DNA from: Alphaproteobacteria bacterium HGW-Alphaproteobacteria-7
GTDB taxonomy: Bacteria; Pseudomonadota; Alphaproteobacteria; Sphingomonadales; Sphingomonadaceae
Length of the DNA stretch: 64,000 bases
Assembly: GCA_002842735.1 (NCBI GenBank)
Contig: PHEB01000005.1
Coordinates: 106,682-170,681, forward strand
Direction: 5' to 3'
In this document: in pieces, positions 8,545-16,895 of the stretch
Numbering within the stretch: position 1 is the stretch's first letter
How the letters are laid out: each line of letters opens with the position of its first letter
The notes under the pieces: generated by a model
What the model saw: the letters and a program-made list of their open reading frames with translations, nothing else
What the model was told of the DNA's origin: nothing
The model's database searches: none
Translations under genes and position numbers: made by a program

Positions 8545-9375
8545 GAAGTTAACCCAAAATTAGGGGTATCCTGCGATCCCATAGTCATCCAGCCGTTGTC
8601 AGGTTCCGCAATAGGGCGGCCCGCAGCGGATCAACCCAGGGGGACCCAAGCGTTGCGTGTACTCGCTTTGGCATCGCAGAAAGGCGGATCGGGCAAGACC
8701 ACCCTGTCCGGACACCTCGCCGTCCAGGCCCAGCGCGCAGGCGCTGGCCCGGTCGTGCTGATCGACATCGACCCGCAAGGTTCGCTCGCCGATTGGTGGA
8801 ACGAGCGGGAGGCGGAATATCCCGCTTTCGCGCAAACCACCGTATCGCGGCTGGCCAATGATTTGCAGGTGCTGCGTCAGCAGGGCTTCAAACTGGCGGT
8901 GATCGATACACCTCCGGCCATCACGATGGCGATCCAGTCGGTTATCGGTGTGGCGGAATTGATTGTCGTGCCGACTCGCCCCTCTCCGCACGATTTGCGC
9001 GCTGTTGGGGCAACGGTTGATCTGTGCGAACGCGCGGGCAAGCCGCTGGTGTTCGTCGTCAATGGCGCCACCCCCAAGGCCAAAATCACTTCGGAAGCTG
9101 CGGTCGCGCTGTCACAGCACGGCACCGTGGCGCCGATCACGCTCCACCACCGCACCGATTTCGCCGCCTCGATGATCGACGGGCGCACGGTGATGGAAGT
9201 CGATCCCGAAAGCCGCAGCGCGGCCGAGATCACGGCTTTGTGGCGCTACATTGCTGATCGGCTTGAAAAGAATTTCCGTCGCACCGTGTTTGCTCCGGCC
9301 CCCAATGGCCAGGCGCAGCAGATGGGCGGCGTGCCGCGTCCCGCTGGTGGTTTCGGCCGCCGGGTAGCGCAGTAA
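8521..9375 (+). CDS. ParA/MinD-type ATPase
   Basis: Cytosolic ATPase of the ParA family, 284 residues from the ATG at 8521. The deviant Walker A is QKGGSGKTT, Walker A' is LIDIDPQGS and the Walker B region is VIDTPP. There is no N-terminal HTH, so it resembles the small type Ib ParA proteins. The start is uncertain: ATGs at 8521 and 8539 lie in a tandem repeat, and a TTG at 8653 just before the conserved core (RVLALASQKGG) has AGGGGGA nine bases upstream. No parB is nearby. The next gene encodes a ribbon-helix-helix-like protein, and both flanks encode SPOR proteins. I infer ATP-dependent positioning of something at the nucleoid, pole or septum; the cargo cannot be told from sequence. Confidence 0.88.
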   Translation: MASCMKMAEVNPKLGVSCDPIVIQPLSGSAIGRPAADQPRGTQALRVLALASQKGGSGKTTLSGHLAVQAQRAGAGPVVLIDIDPQGSLADWWNEREAEYPAFAQTTVSRLANDLQVLRQQGFKLAVIDTPPAITMAIQSVIGVAELIVVPTRPSPHDLRAVGATVDLCERAGKPLVFVVNGATPKAKITSEAAVALSQHGTVAPITLHHRTDFAASMIDGRTVMEVDPESRSAAEITALWRYIADRLEKNFRRTVFAPAPNGQAQQMGGVPRPAGGFGRRVAQ

Positions 9376-9393
9376 GCGAAGGGGGCCAAGGCT

Positions 9394-10005
9394 ATGTCCG
9401 AACCCGGTTTCGCCTCGCTCAGCCCGACCTTGCTCGCCCGCAAGGGTGGCGCAAAGCCAGCCATGCGCCCGCAAGTGGCCCCGCTGGCGCAAGACGGTTC
9501 CGCGCTCGCCGCGCTGGCCGATGAACAGCTCGAAGACCTCGGCTGGAATGACATGGGTGACGCCGACACCGAAGGCGGCGCTGACATCGTGCCGATCAAC
9601 GGTGGGATCACCACTGAAGATCTGACTCAGACCCACGGCCCGATCATACGCCGCCATCAGCGCCGACTCGAAGAACGGGTGCTTGCCGATGCCGCCATGA
9701 CCGGCCCGGACGACAGCAACGCTGACTGCGACAATGAGGAAGACGGTTTCGAGCGCGACGTTTCTTGGACAGCGCCAGTTGCCGTGCTTGCAGCCGCGAC
9801 ATCGAAACCACGCACTCCTGCGGCTCAATCAGGACGCCGCGCTGCTTTCACCCTGCGGCTTGATGCAGAACGCCACCTGAAACTGCGCCTTGCGGCGACC
9901 ATGCAGGGTGTCAGCGCGCAGGTGCTGGTGACCGAAGCGCTCGATCGATTGCTTGCCGAAGTCGATGAGCTTGATGTGATCGCCAAACACCTCAAACGCC
10001 ACTGA
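9394..10005 (+). CDS. Protein with C-terminal ribbon-helix-helix-like domain
   Basis: This 203-residue protein is not a named family to me. Residues 1-145 are acidic, low-complexity and probably disordered (LADEQLEDLGWNDMGDADTE is typical). Residues about 148-195 look like a ribbon-helix-helix DNA-binding fold: a strand (RAAFTLRLD), a helix (ERHLKLRLAATMQG), a VS turn and a second helix (VLVTEALDRLLAEV). It starts 18 bp after the ParA stop with a purine-rich ribosome site, so the two are surely co-transcribed. In type Ib plasmid partition systems (ParG, Omega) a small RHH protein is the ParA partner, so by analogy this could be the centromere- or cargo-binding partner. That is inference. Confidence 0.65.
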   Translation: MSEPGFASLSPTLLARKGGAKPAMRPQVAPLAQDGSALAALADEQLEDLGWNDMGDADTEGGADIVPINGGITTEDLTQTHGPIIRRHQRRLEERVLADAAMTGPDDSNADCDNEEDGFERDVSWTAPVAVLAAATSKPRTPAAQSGRRAAFTLRLDAERHLKLRLAATMQGVSAQVLVTEALDRLLAEVDELDVIAKHLKRH

Positions 10006-10071
10006 CCGCGCACGAACCACCGACCCATGCAACCACACCATGAACCAGCAGAATAAAACGGGGAATTGACA

Positions 10072-11385
10072 ATGGACCGCAGCATCAGACAAGCACCGCG
10101 TATCGCGCTTGCCGTCTCGACCGCGCTCGCAGGGCTGGCGCTGGCGGGGTGCACCACCTCGGCCGCGCCCAAGGCCGACATGTCGTTCGCCAGCGCGCAG
10201 AACGCGCTCGGCAAAGGCCAGGTCGACAAGGCCATTGTCCACGCCGAAGCTGCTGTGCTGGCCGAGCCGCGCAACCCCGGTTACCGCGCATTGCTGGGTG
10301 CCGCCTATCTCGAATCCGGCCGTTTCCAATCAGCCGCGACCAGCTTTGGCGATGCACTTGATCTCGGCGATGAAAACCCGCGCACCGTGCTAAGCTTCGC
10401 ACTCGCCAAGATTGCGTTGGGCGAAGGCCGTTCGGCATCGGCGGTGCTGGATGAATATGCCAACCTGATCGATCCGGCAGACCTCGGCCTCGCGCTTGCA
10501 CTGGCTGGTGAGCCGGAGCGAGGCGTGCATGTATTGGTCAATGCCGTGCGCGCCAGCGACCAAGTTTCGCCCAAGCTGCGCCAGAACCTTGCCTACACCT
10601 ATGCGCTTGCCGGTAACTGGCGCGCAGCGCGGGTCATGGCGGCAGAAGATGTCCCGGCTGACCAGCTCGACCAGCGCCTCACCCAATGGGCCGCAATGTC
10701 CGCGCCCGAACAGTTTCGGCAACGCGTTGCCAGCCTGCTGGATGTGACCCCGCAGATGGATGCAGGCCAGCCGCAGCGCCTTGCGCTCGCCAATTTCCCG
10801 AGCGACGCGATGATGTTTGCCGAAGCCGCTACGCAAGCGCCAGCGGAAATGGCGGCCGAAGCCCCCACCCCCGCCCTCGCTGCAGAACCGACCCTGGTTG
10901 CCACCTTTGCGCAAGCCTTTGAAAGTGCACCTGTCGCTCGGCCCGCATCGCGCATCAGCTATGTTTCGAACCCGGTGGTGCAGCAATTGCCCACCCGCGC
11001 CGAACGCGCAGCCCCTCGCTCTTCGCCCCGCATGGCCGCTGCATCATCGCAGCGCCGCATGGCCGCGACTGCCAGCGACAAGAACGCAGGCTCGCATCTC
11101 GTGCAGCTTGGTTCCTACAGCAGCAAGGTTGAGGCTGAACGCGGCTGGACTGTGCTCAAGGCCAAGTTCCCCGAATTGAAGGACCACAATCCCGTCATCA
11201 CCGAAGCGGTGGTGAACGGGCGCAATTTCTGGCGCGTCGCTGCAGAAGGCTTTGGCCCGAAGAGCGCGCAAAGCCTGTGTTCATCGGTCAAATCGGCCGG
11301 GCGCGGCTGCTTTGCCTATTCCGCATCAAGCCCGCCTGCAGGCGCGGTAAAGCGCGACGTGCGGATGGCATCGCGCGCACGTTAA
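10072..11385 (+). CDS. TPR and SPOR-domain lipoprotein
   Basis: Exported lipoprotein of 437 residues. The signal peptide ends in a lipobox (LALAGC, Cys near residue 27). Residues 35-200 hold tetratricopeptide-like repeats (AQNALGKGQVDKAIVHAEAA, GYRALLGAAYLESGRFQSAA). Then comes an Ala/Pro-rich linker, and at about 345-420 a SPOR domain (HLVQLGSYSSKVEAERGW ... NFWRVAAEGF). The ATG at 10072 follows GGGGA; an in-frame TTG lies two codons earlier. It is third in the ParA-RHH operon. Together with the divergent Sel1/SPOR protein it makes a pair of periplasmic proteins with the same architecture on either side of the cytosolic ParA pair. A hairpin repeat and a terminator follow the stop. Confidence 0.85.
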   Translation: MDRSIRQAPRIALAVSTALAGLALAGCTTSAAPKADMSFASAQNALGKGQVDKAIVHAEAAVLAEPRNPGYRALLGAAYLESGRFQSAATSFGDALDLGDENPRTVLSFALAKIALGEGRSASAVLDEYANLIDPADLGLALALAGEPERGVHVLVNAVRASDQVSPKLRQNLAYTYALAGNWRAARVMAAEDVPADQLDQRLTQWAAMSAPEQFRQRVASLLDVTPQMDAGQPQRLALANFPSDAMMFAEAATQAPAEMAAEAPTPALAAEPTLVATFAQAFESAPVARPASRISYVSNPVVQQLPTRAERAAPRSSPRMAAASSQRRMAATASDKNAGSHLVQLGSYSSKVEAERGWTVLKAKFPELKDHNPVITEAVVNGRNFWRVAAEGFGPKSAQSLCSSVKSAGRGCFAYSASSPPAGAVKRDVRMASRAR

Positions 11386-11387
11386 TT

Positions 11388-11485
11388 CCAGCGCGCTAAG
11401 ATGCTGCTGCATCACGCGCTGGAGATGCTCAAACGCCGCACGGGCTTAACCAAAGTCCGATGAGGCGGGGCTCATCGCACTTTGG
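11388..11485 (+). repeat. Double-hairpin repeat, copy A
   Basis: This 98-bp element has two hairpins. The first has outer stem CCAGCGCG/CGCGCTGG (11388-11395 with 11415-11422) enclosing an inner GATGC/GCATC stem. A spacer containing GCCGCACGGGCTTAACC follows, then a 15-bp stem (11450-11464 with 11471-11485) with one mismatch. An inverted copy lies at 61702-61797 with roughly 84 % identity by eye; loops vary while stems are kept. Confidence 0.8.
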
Positions 11486-11520
11486 TATAAAGCGATCCCT
11501 GGAAACAGTCAGTGAAACTC

Positions 11521-11553
11521 CTCCCGGAAGGCTCCGCGCTTTCCGGGAGTTTT
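11521..11553 (+). terminator. Intrinsic terminator of the ParA/SPOR operon
   Basis: Stem CTCCCGGAA (11521-11529) pairs with TTCCGGGAG (11541-11549), followed by TTTT on the + strand. It lies 135 bp after the lipoprotein stop and just before the convergent pyrC' gene. Confidence 0.8.
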
Positions 11554-11554
11554 C

Positions 11555-12790
11555 TTATGCGCTTAACGCAACGCCGCCCTTCCACAGGCGCAGCACCCGG
11601 CCTTGTGCCCCCTGCCGGTCAAACGGGGTGTTGTCGGCGGTCGCCTCCATCTTGCGGCGGTCGATGATCCACGGCGCTTCGGGATCGATCAGCGCAAGGT
11701 CAGCCTCCAGCCCCGCCGCCAGTTCACCCGCCGAAACGCCCAGCAACCGCGCGGGATTGCGGGCGAGGAGATCAAACGCGCGGGCCATGTCGATCAACCC
11801 GTCGCGCACCAGCGTCAGCGTTAACGGCAGCAGCGTTTCGGCCCCGGCCATGCCCGGCGCGGCATCGGCGAATGGCAGACGCTTGTCTTCGGCACCGCGC
11901 GGATCGTGGCCGCTGGCGATTACATCAACCACGCCGTCCGCAATCGCGCTCAACGCCGCCTGCCGGTCTGCCTCGCTGCGCAAAGGCGGCGACAGGCGGG
12001 TAAAGGTGCGGAAATCGGCGGTCGCAAGATCGGATAGCATGAAATGCGCGGGCGTAATCCCGCAGGTCACAGCGAGGCCCTGCGCCTTGGCCGCTTTGAC
12101 CAGCGCAAAGCCCCGTGCGGTCGTCACCTGCCGGATATGCAACCGCGCCCCTGCGAGTTCAGCCAGCGCAATGTCGCGCGCAATCGCCAATGCTTCGGCT
12201 TCGGCAGGCGCAGCGGGCAGGCCTAGCCGCGTGGCAATTTCGCCAGCGGTCGCCGCCGCTGCTCCGGTCAGCCCGCCGTCCTCGGCATGGGTGACCACCA
12301 CCAGATCGAGCATCGCGGCATATTGCAGCAGCCGCAACATCACACCTGAATCCGCGATCCAGCCCCGCCCGGTGGCAATCCCGCGCGCGCCCGCATCCTG
12401 CATCAGCGCGATTTCCGCGAGCTCGCGTCCCTCAAGACCGCGCGTCGCCGCAGCCAGCGGGTGCACCCACAAATCGGGCTTGCCGCTTTTGGCGATGAAG
12501 TTGACCCGGCTCGGCAGATCGAGCGGCGGGGATTGATCGGGCATCAATGCTGCGCGGGTGATCCCGCCGAAATGAAACGCGGGCTTGTCGACCGCGAACA
12601 CGCCCAGATCGACCAGACCGGGGGTGACAAGCCGCCCGCGCGCATCGATCGCCTCGTCGCTGTCCTGCGCGATGACGTCCGCGCCAACCGCCACGATCAC
12701 GCCATCAGCGCAGCGGATCGCGCCGTGCACCAACCCGCCCGGTGTCACCAGCTGTGCGTTGGTGATCGTGAAAGGCCGCGCCTGCTTCAT
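11555..12790 (-). CDS. pyrC': Dihydroorotase-like protein, probably inactive (PyrC')
   Basis: This 411-residue protein is an amidohydrolase of the dihydroorotase family, but key residues are gone. The metal-binding HxH after PGLVDL reads GVF; the usual CMPNT loop reads LMPDQ; the DHAPH motif reads GHDPR. The THAED segment and the C-terminal [10 protein letters not shown] region are kept. In Pseudomonas and relatives such a non-catalytic PyrC' assembles with aspartate carbamoyltransferase and is needed for that enzyme, and the gene position fits: its ATG at 12790 overlaps the pyrB stop (ATGA). I therefore infer a structural subunit, with the active dihydroorotase encoded elsewhere. Confidence 0.88.
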   Translation of the reverse strand: MKQARPFTITNAQLVTPGGLVHGAIRCADGVIVAVGADVIAQDSDEAIDARGRLVTPGLVDLGVFAVDKPAFHFGGITRAALMPDQSPPLDLPSRVNFIAKSGKPDLWVHPLAAATRGLEGRELAEIALMQDAGARGIATGRGWIADSGVMLRLLQYAAMLDLVVVTHAEDGGLTGAAAATAGEIATRLGLPAAPAEAEALAIARDIALAELAGARLHIRQVTTARGFALVKAAKAQGLAVTCGITPAHFMLSDLATADFRTFTRLSPPLRSEADRQAALSAIADGVVDVIASGHDPRGAEDKRLPFADAAPGMAGAETLLPLTLTLVRDGLIDMARAFDLLARNPARLLGVSAGELAAGLEADLALIDPEAPWIIDRRKMEATADNTPFDRQGAQGRVLRLWKGGVALSA

Positions 12791-13806
12791 GCCCTCCAGC
12801 CCTCCAGCCCGCGCGCTTCCCGCGTGAGGATGTCGAGGCACGCCATGCGGATCGCGACGCCCATCTCCACCTGCCGGGTGATCAGCGACCGTCCGGCCAT
12901 GTCGGCGACTTCGCTATCGATCTCCACCCCGCGGTTCATCGGGCCGGGGTGCATCACCAGCGCACCGGGCGCAGCGCGCGCCAGCCGCGCCGCTGTTAGC
13001 CCATACAGGCGGCGATACTCGCGCGCCGAGGGGACGAATTGCCCGCTCATCCGTTCGGATTGCAGGCGCAGCATCATCACCACCTCTGCGCCTTCAAGCG
13101 CGGCGTCGAAGTGGTGGAACACCTCCACCCCCATCGCTTCGATCCCGACAGGCATCAGCGCAGGCGGCGCGCATACCCGGACATTGGCACCCATCGCGGT
13201 CAGGCACAGGATGTTCGATCGCGCCACCCGGCTATGCAGGATGTCGCCGCAGATGACGATTGTCAGCCCGGTAAAATCCTCCGCCCCATCGCCCCGTTCG
13301 CGCAGGGCATGGCGCAATGTCAGCGCATCGAGCAGCGCCTGCGTGGGGTGTTCGTGGCTGCCATCGCCCGCGTTCAGAACCGGGCAATCGACCTTGTCAG
13401 CAATCAGCCCGGTCGCGCCCGACGATCCGTGGCGAATGACAATCGCATCGGCGCGCATTGCATTGAGAGTGATCGCGGTATCGATCAGCGTCTCACCCTT
13501 TTTCACGCTCGATGTGGCGGCGTGCATATTGACCACGTCCGCCCCCAGCCGCTTTCCCGCGATTTCGAACGACAACAACGTGCGGGTGGAGTTTTCAAAG
13601 AAGGCGTTGATGATGGTCAGGCCGCTCAGCAGATCGGTGTGCTTGGCGCTCTGCCGGTTCAGCGCAACCCATTGGTCGGCCTCATGCAGCAGATAGAGAA
13701 TCTCGTGGCGCTGCAATTGGCCGATGGCGGTCAGATCGCGATGCGGAAACGCCAGCCTCCCCGCCGGAAAGCGGCCCGTGGCGGGGGAATGATCGCGCGC
13801 ATCCAT
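12787..13806 (-). CDS. pyrB: Aspartate carbamoyltransferase catalytic subunit
   Basis: Catalyses carbamoyl phosphate plus L-aspartate to N-carbamoyl-L-aspartate, the first committed step of pyrimidine synthesis, in the cytosol. It has 339 residues, a little longer than E. coli PyrB because of an N-terminal extension. The carbamoyl-phosphate loop [12 protein letters not shown], the HGSSGA segment, [14 protein letters not shown] and the [11 protein letters not shown] motif are intact. No pyrI regulatory subunit is adjacent. It is translationally coupled to the downstream pyrC'. Confidence 0.97.
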   Translation of the reverse strand: MDARDHSPATGRFPAGRLAFPHRDLTAIGQLQRHEILYLLHEADQWVALNRQSAKHTDLLSGLTIINAFFENSTRTLLSFEIAGKRLGADVVNMHAATSSVKKGETLIDTAITLNAMRADAIVIRHGSSGATGLIADKVDCPVLNAGDGSHEHPTQALLDALTLRHALRERGDGAEDFTGLTIVICGDILHSRVARSNILCLTAMGANVRVCAPPALMPVGIEAMGVEVFHHFDAALEGAEVVMMLRLQSERMSGQFVPSAREYRRLYGLTAARLARAAPGALVMHPGPMNRGVEIDSEVADMAGRSLITRQVEMGVAIRMACLDILTREARGLEGWRA

Positions 13807-13927
13807 CGTGAACCAAGCCCCTAGTCGAGCGTCGTGCGCTGCTCAACCCATTCCTGCGGCGCTTTCCCGTGGAAGTTGCCAGCATCAGCGCCTAGATAGC
13901 AGCCTAGCGTAAAAAAAGGACGATTGA

Positions 13928-15832
13928 ATGAGCTTTGTCGGCAAAGTGTGGAAAGTTCTCGTCGGGATCAAAGACGCTCTCGTCCTCATGTTCATGCTGC
14001 TGTTCTTTGTCGCGCTGTTTGGCATCCTCTCGGCCCGTCCCAGCCCCGGCCAGGTGCGCGATGGCGCGCTGTTGATCGAGCTTAACGGCGTGGTGGTTGA
14101 GGAAAAATCAGCCATTGACCCCATCGCCGCGCTGCTTTCCGGCAGTGCCCCGATCGAAGAATACCGCACTCGTGATCTCGTCCGCGCGCTCGACGCGGCG
14201 GCGAGCGACGATCGGATCAAGGCGGTAGTGTTTGATCTCACTACGTTTCTGGGTGGTGGTCAGGTGCACCTCACCGAAATCGGTGAAGCGATGGACCGGG
14301 TGCGCAAGGCGAAAAAGCCGGTGCTGACCTACGCGCTTGGCTATGCCGATGATCACCTGCTGCTGGCCGCCCATGCCAGCGAAGTGTGGCTCGATCCGCA
14401 GGGGCTGGCGGTGATTTCCGGGCCGGGCGGCAGCAATCTCTATTACGCCGGACTGCTCGAAAAACTCAGCGTCAACGCCCGGGTTTACCGCGCGGGCGAT
14501 TTCAAATCGGCGGTAGAGCCCTATTCGCGCAGCTCGATGTCGGATGAAGCGCGCGCGAATGTTGGCGGCGTTTACAGCGCGTTGTGGGAAGAATGGCAGG
14601 CCAATGTGAAAAAGGCCCGCCCCAAGCTGGAACTGGCCCGCGTGACTAGCGACCCGGTCGGCTGGATCGATGGTGCAGGCGGCGATCTGGCCAAGGCGGC
14701 ACTCTCCGCCGGGCTGATCGACAAGCTGGGTGACCGCGTCGCATTCGGCACACGGGTTGCCGAAATCGCGGGCAAGGACACTTGGAGCAAGAAGCCGGGC
14801 AGCTTCGCCGCAAGCGACCTTGGTGCATTCCTCGCCGCTGTCGGCGACAAACGCAAAGGCAAGGCGATTGGCGTCATCACGATCGCAGGCGATATCGTTG
14901 ATGGTGAGGCCGGACCGGGCGTTGCCGGGGGGACTCGCATCGCCAATATCCTCGACGAGGCGCTCGACGATGATCTGGCCGCGTTGGTGGTGCGGGTCGA
15001 TTCGCCGGGCGGATCGGTGACCGCTTCCGAAGAAATTCGCCGGGCAATTCAGCGCCACCGCGACCGCAAGATCCCGGTCGCCGTCTCCTTCGCCAACATC
15101 GCGGCGAGCGGCGGTTACTGGGTATCGATGTCGAGCGACCGCATCTTTGCTCAACCCGAAACCATTACCGGTTCCATCGGGGTGTTCGCGGTTGTGCCAA
15201 CCTTTGAACAAAGCGCCGCACGGCTTGGGGTCACGGCGGACGGTGTCCGCACCACGCCGCTATCCGGCCAGCCCGATTTCATCGCCGGTTTCTCGCCAGA
15301 AATGGATGCGATCCTGCAAGCCTCGATCGGCGGAAGCTACACGGATTTCCTCAATCTGGTGTCAAAGGCGCGCAAGATGCCAGTCGACAAGGTCGATGCG
15401 ATCGCGGGTGGGCGCGTATGGGATGGTGGCACCGCGCGCCAGCTGGGCTTGGTCGATGAATTTGGCGGGCTGCAAGATGCGCTGGCATGGGCCGCTGCCA
15501 AAGCCGGAGCCAAAGAGGACGAGTGGCACCCGGTCTTTTTGGGCGACAAGGCTGAGAATTACGATTCGCTGATCCGCCAGTTGGTGACAAGCAACGCGGC
15601 CCGCGCACCCCTGACACAGGGCGGTGATATCTTCGCCCTCACCGCACGGCGCAATGGCGACCTTGCCGCCCGTCTGACGCGCGATGCACAGCGGTTGCTC
15701 GGCACAAGCGGCATTCAGGCCTATTGCCTTGAATGCCCAGAGAGCGTCAGCGCGCCATCCCGGCGTGAGAGAACCAGCCGCGAGCATCAAAGCACGTTGT
15801 TCAATTTGCTGGCATGGATGGCAGCGCCATAA
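13928..15832 (+). CDS. sppA: Signal peptide peptidase SppA, 67K type
   Basis: Membrane-anchored serine protease that degrades cleaved signal peptides. The length of 634 residues and tandem ClpP-like halves are typical of the long form. Residues 18-36 form the single N-terminal transmembrane anchor. The general-base lysine lies in the first half (AGDFKSAVEPYSR), and the nucleophilic serine in the second (NIAASGGYWVS). The ATG at 13928 follows AAGGACGA. It is divergent from pyrB. The last 40 residues are basic and poorly conserved. Confidence 0.95.
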   Translation: MSFVGKVWKVLVGIKDALVLMFMLLFFVALFGILSARPSPGQVRDGALLIELNGVVVEEKSAIDPIAALLSGSAPIEEYRTRDLVRALDAAASDDRIKAVVFDLTTFLGGGQVHLTEIGEAMDRVRKAKKPVLTYALGYADDHLLLAAHASEVWLDPQGLAVISGPGGSNLYYAGLLEKLSVNARVYRAGDFKSAVEPYSRSSMSDEARANVGGVYSALWEEWQANVKKARPKLELARVTSDPVGWIDGAGGDLAKAALSAGLIDKLGDRVAFGTRVAEIAGKDTWSKKPGSFAASDLGAFLAAVGDKRKGKAIGVITIAGDIVDGEAGPGVAGGTRIANILDEALDDDLAALVVRVDSPGGSVTASEEIRRAIQRHRDRKIPVAVSFANIAASGGYWVSMSSDRIFAQPETITGSIGVFAVVPTFEQSAARLGVTADGVRTTPLSGQPDFIAGFSPEMDAILQASIGGSYTDFLNLVSKARKMPVDKVDAIAGGRVWDGGTARQLGLVDEFGGLQDALAWAAAKAGAKEDEWHPVFLGDKAENYDSLIRQLVTSNAARAPLTQGGDIFALTARRNGDLAARLTRDAQRLLGTSGIQAYCLECPESVSAPSRRERTSREHQSTLFNLLAWMAAP

Positions 15833-15933
15833 GGCCCATTAGAAATTCCAAGCGAAGCCAGCGGCAACGCTTGCCAAGCGCGTGGACGCGCAGTAAAGGC
15901 GCCCCCCTGTCCGGGCCGTTCGGCCCCGAGGAC

Positions 15934-16008
15934 GGGCGCGTAGCTCAGCGGTAGAGCACACCCTTCACACGGGTGGGGTCGCAGGTTCAATCCCTGCCGC
16001 GCCCACCA
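15934..16008 (+). tRNA. tRNA-Val (anticodon CAC)
   Basis: The acceptor stem GGGCGCG pairs with CGCGCCC (15998-16004). The D-arm is GCTC/GAGC, the anticodon stem CACCC/GGGTG encloses loop TTCACAC (anticodon CAC), the T-arm is GCAGG-TTCAATC-CCTGC, and CCA is encoded. Confidence 0.97.
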
Positions 16009-16155
16009 TCTTTTCAATGACTTGGAAGAGATGGTGCTGGTTTCCATGACAAATTGAGGAAACGTGCGGCGCGGGCGTGCTGATCGCGCTTTGTGATTAC
16101 TCTGTTGCGATCCGCATCGCCAGCGACTGCCACGCACACCTCTTCGCCCGAACCC

Positions 16156-16833
16156 TCAGGCGCTCGCCCACATTCGCAACAGGTTGGTGATCGTCTTGTC
16201 GAGCGTCAGCAGTTCGGCCGATTGCAGGGGCAGCGCCTGACGCAGCGCAGTGCGTAGGTTTTCGAGGTCGAACAGCATATCGCGCTGCGCCTGATCGGCG
16301 ATCACACTTTCGATCCAGCCGACGCACACGGTCCTTGTGCCGCGCGTGACGGGCTTAACCTCGTGAATGCTGGCCGAAGGATACAGCACCAGATGGCCGG
16401 TCTCACCCTTCACTTCCTGGGTCATGCCTGCGGCATGGATCACCAGCTCGCCGCCGTCATATTCGCTGGGCGGGGTGAGAAACAAAGTGAACGACAGGTC
16501 TGTGCGCAGGCGCGCGGTGCCTTTGCCCATCAGCGCATTATCGACATGCGCGCCATATTGCCCGCCCACCTCGGTCTTGCTGATCATCAGCGGGGAGAAC
16601 CGCCGGGGCTGGGCTGCGGCTTTGATCACAGCGTTTTCAGCGATGATCGGCAGCAATTCATCCTGCACCCGGCGACCGGCGGCGGTATCCATCGCGGCTT
16701 GCAGGTTGCGCTTCACCTGACGCGCGACCCCGCCCGCCGTCTCACGCCCGTCGCGCCATTCGAGCAGGTCGATGCGCGTGCGCAAGGCGGAAAGGTGTTC
16801 AGCATCGCTGAGCGCATTGATGACAAGGATCAT
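16156..16833 (-). CDS. Fe(II)/2-oxoglutarate dioxygenase, PKHD-type (PiuC/YbiX-like)
   Basis: Cytosolic iron- and 2-oxoglutarate-dependent oxygenase of 225 residues. The prolyl 4-hydroxylase-like core shows the iron ligands HxD in YGAHVDNALMG and the distal His in ASIHEVKPVTRGTR, whose Arg would bind 2-oxoglutarate. In many bacteria this gene (piuC) sits beside TonB-dependent receptors and is iron-regulated. Here a TetR regulator and a TonB-dependent receptor follow upstream. The physiological substrate of the family is unknown. Confidence 0.9.
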   Translation of the reverse strand: MILVINALSDAEHLSALRTRIDLLEWRDGRETAGGVARQVKRNLQAAMDTAAGRRVQDELLPIIAENAVIKAAAQPRRFSPLMISKTEVGGQYGAHVDNALMGKGTARLRTDLSFTLFLTPPSEYDGGELVIHAAGMTQEVKGETGHLVLYPSASIHEVKPVTRGTRTVCVGWIESVIADQAQRDMLFDLENLRTALRQALPLQSAELLTLDKTITNLLRMWASA

Positions 16834-16895
16834 GGTAAGCAGGCCTAGCGACGGACGCGCGGTATGAAAAGCGCGCGGTGAGTGCTGCCATGGCT

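Noticed and set aside
8549..8563. CtrA-like motif as a firm regulatory site
   Set aside because: One mismatch, and it lies inside the coding region if the upstream ATGs are used; kept only as a finding, not as a feature.
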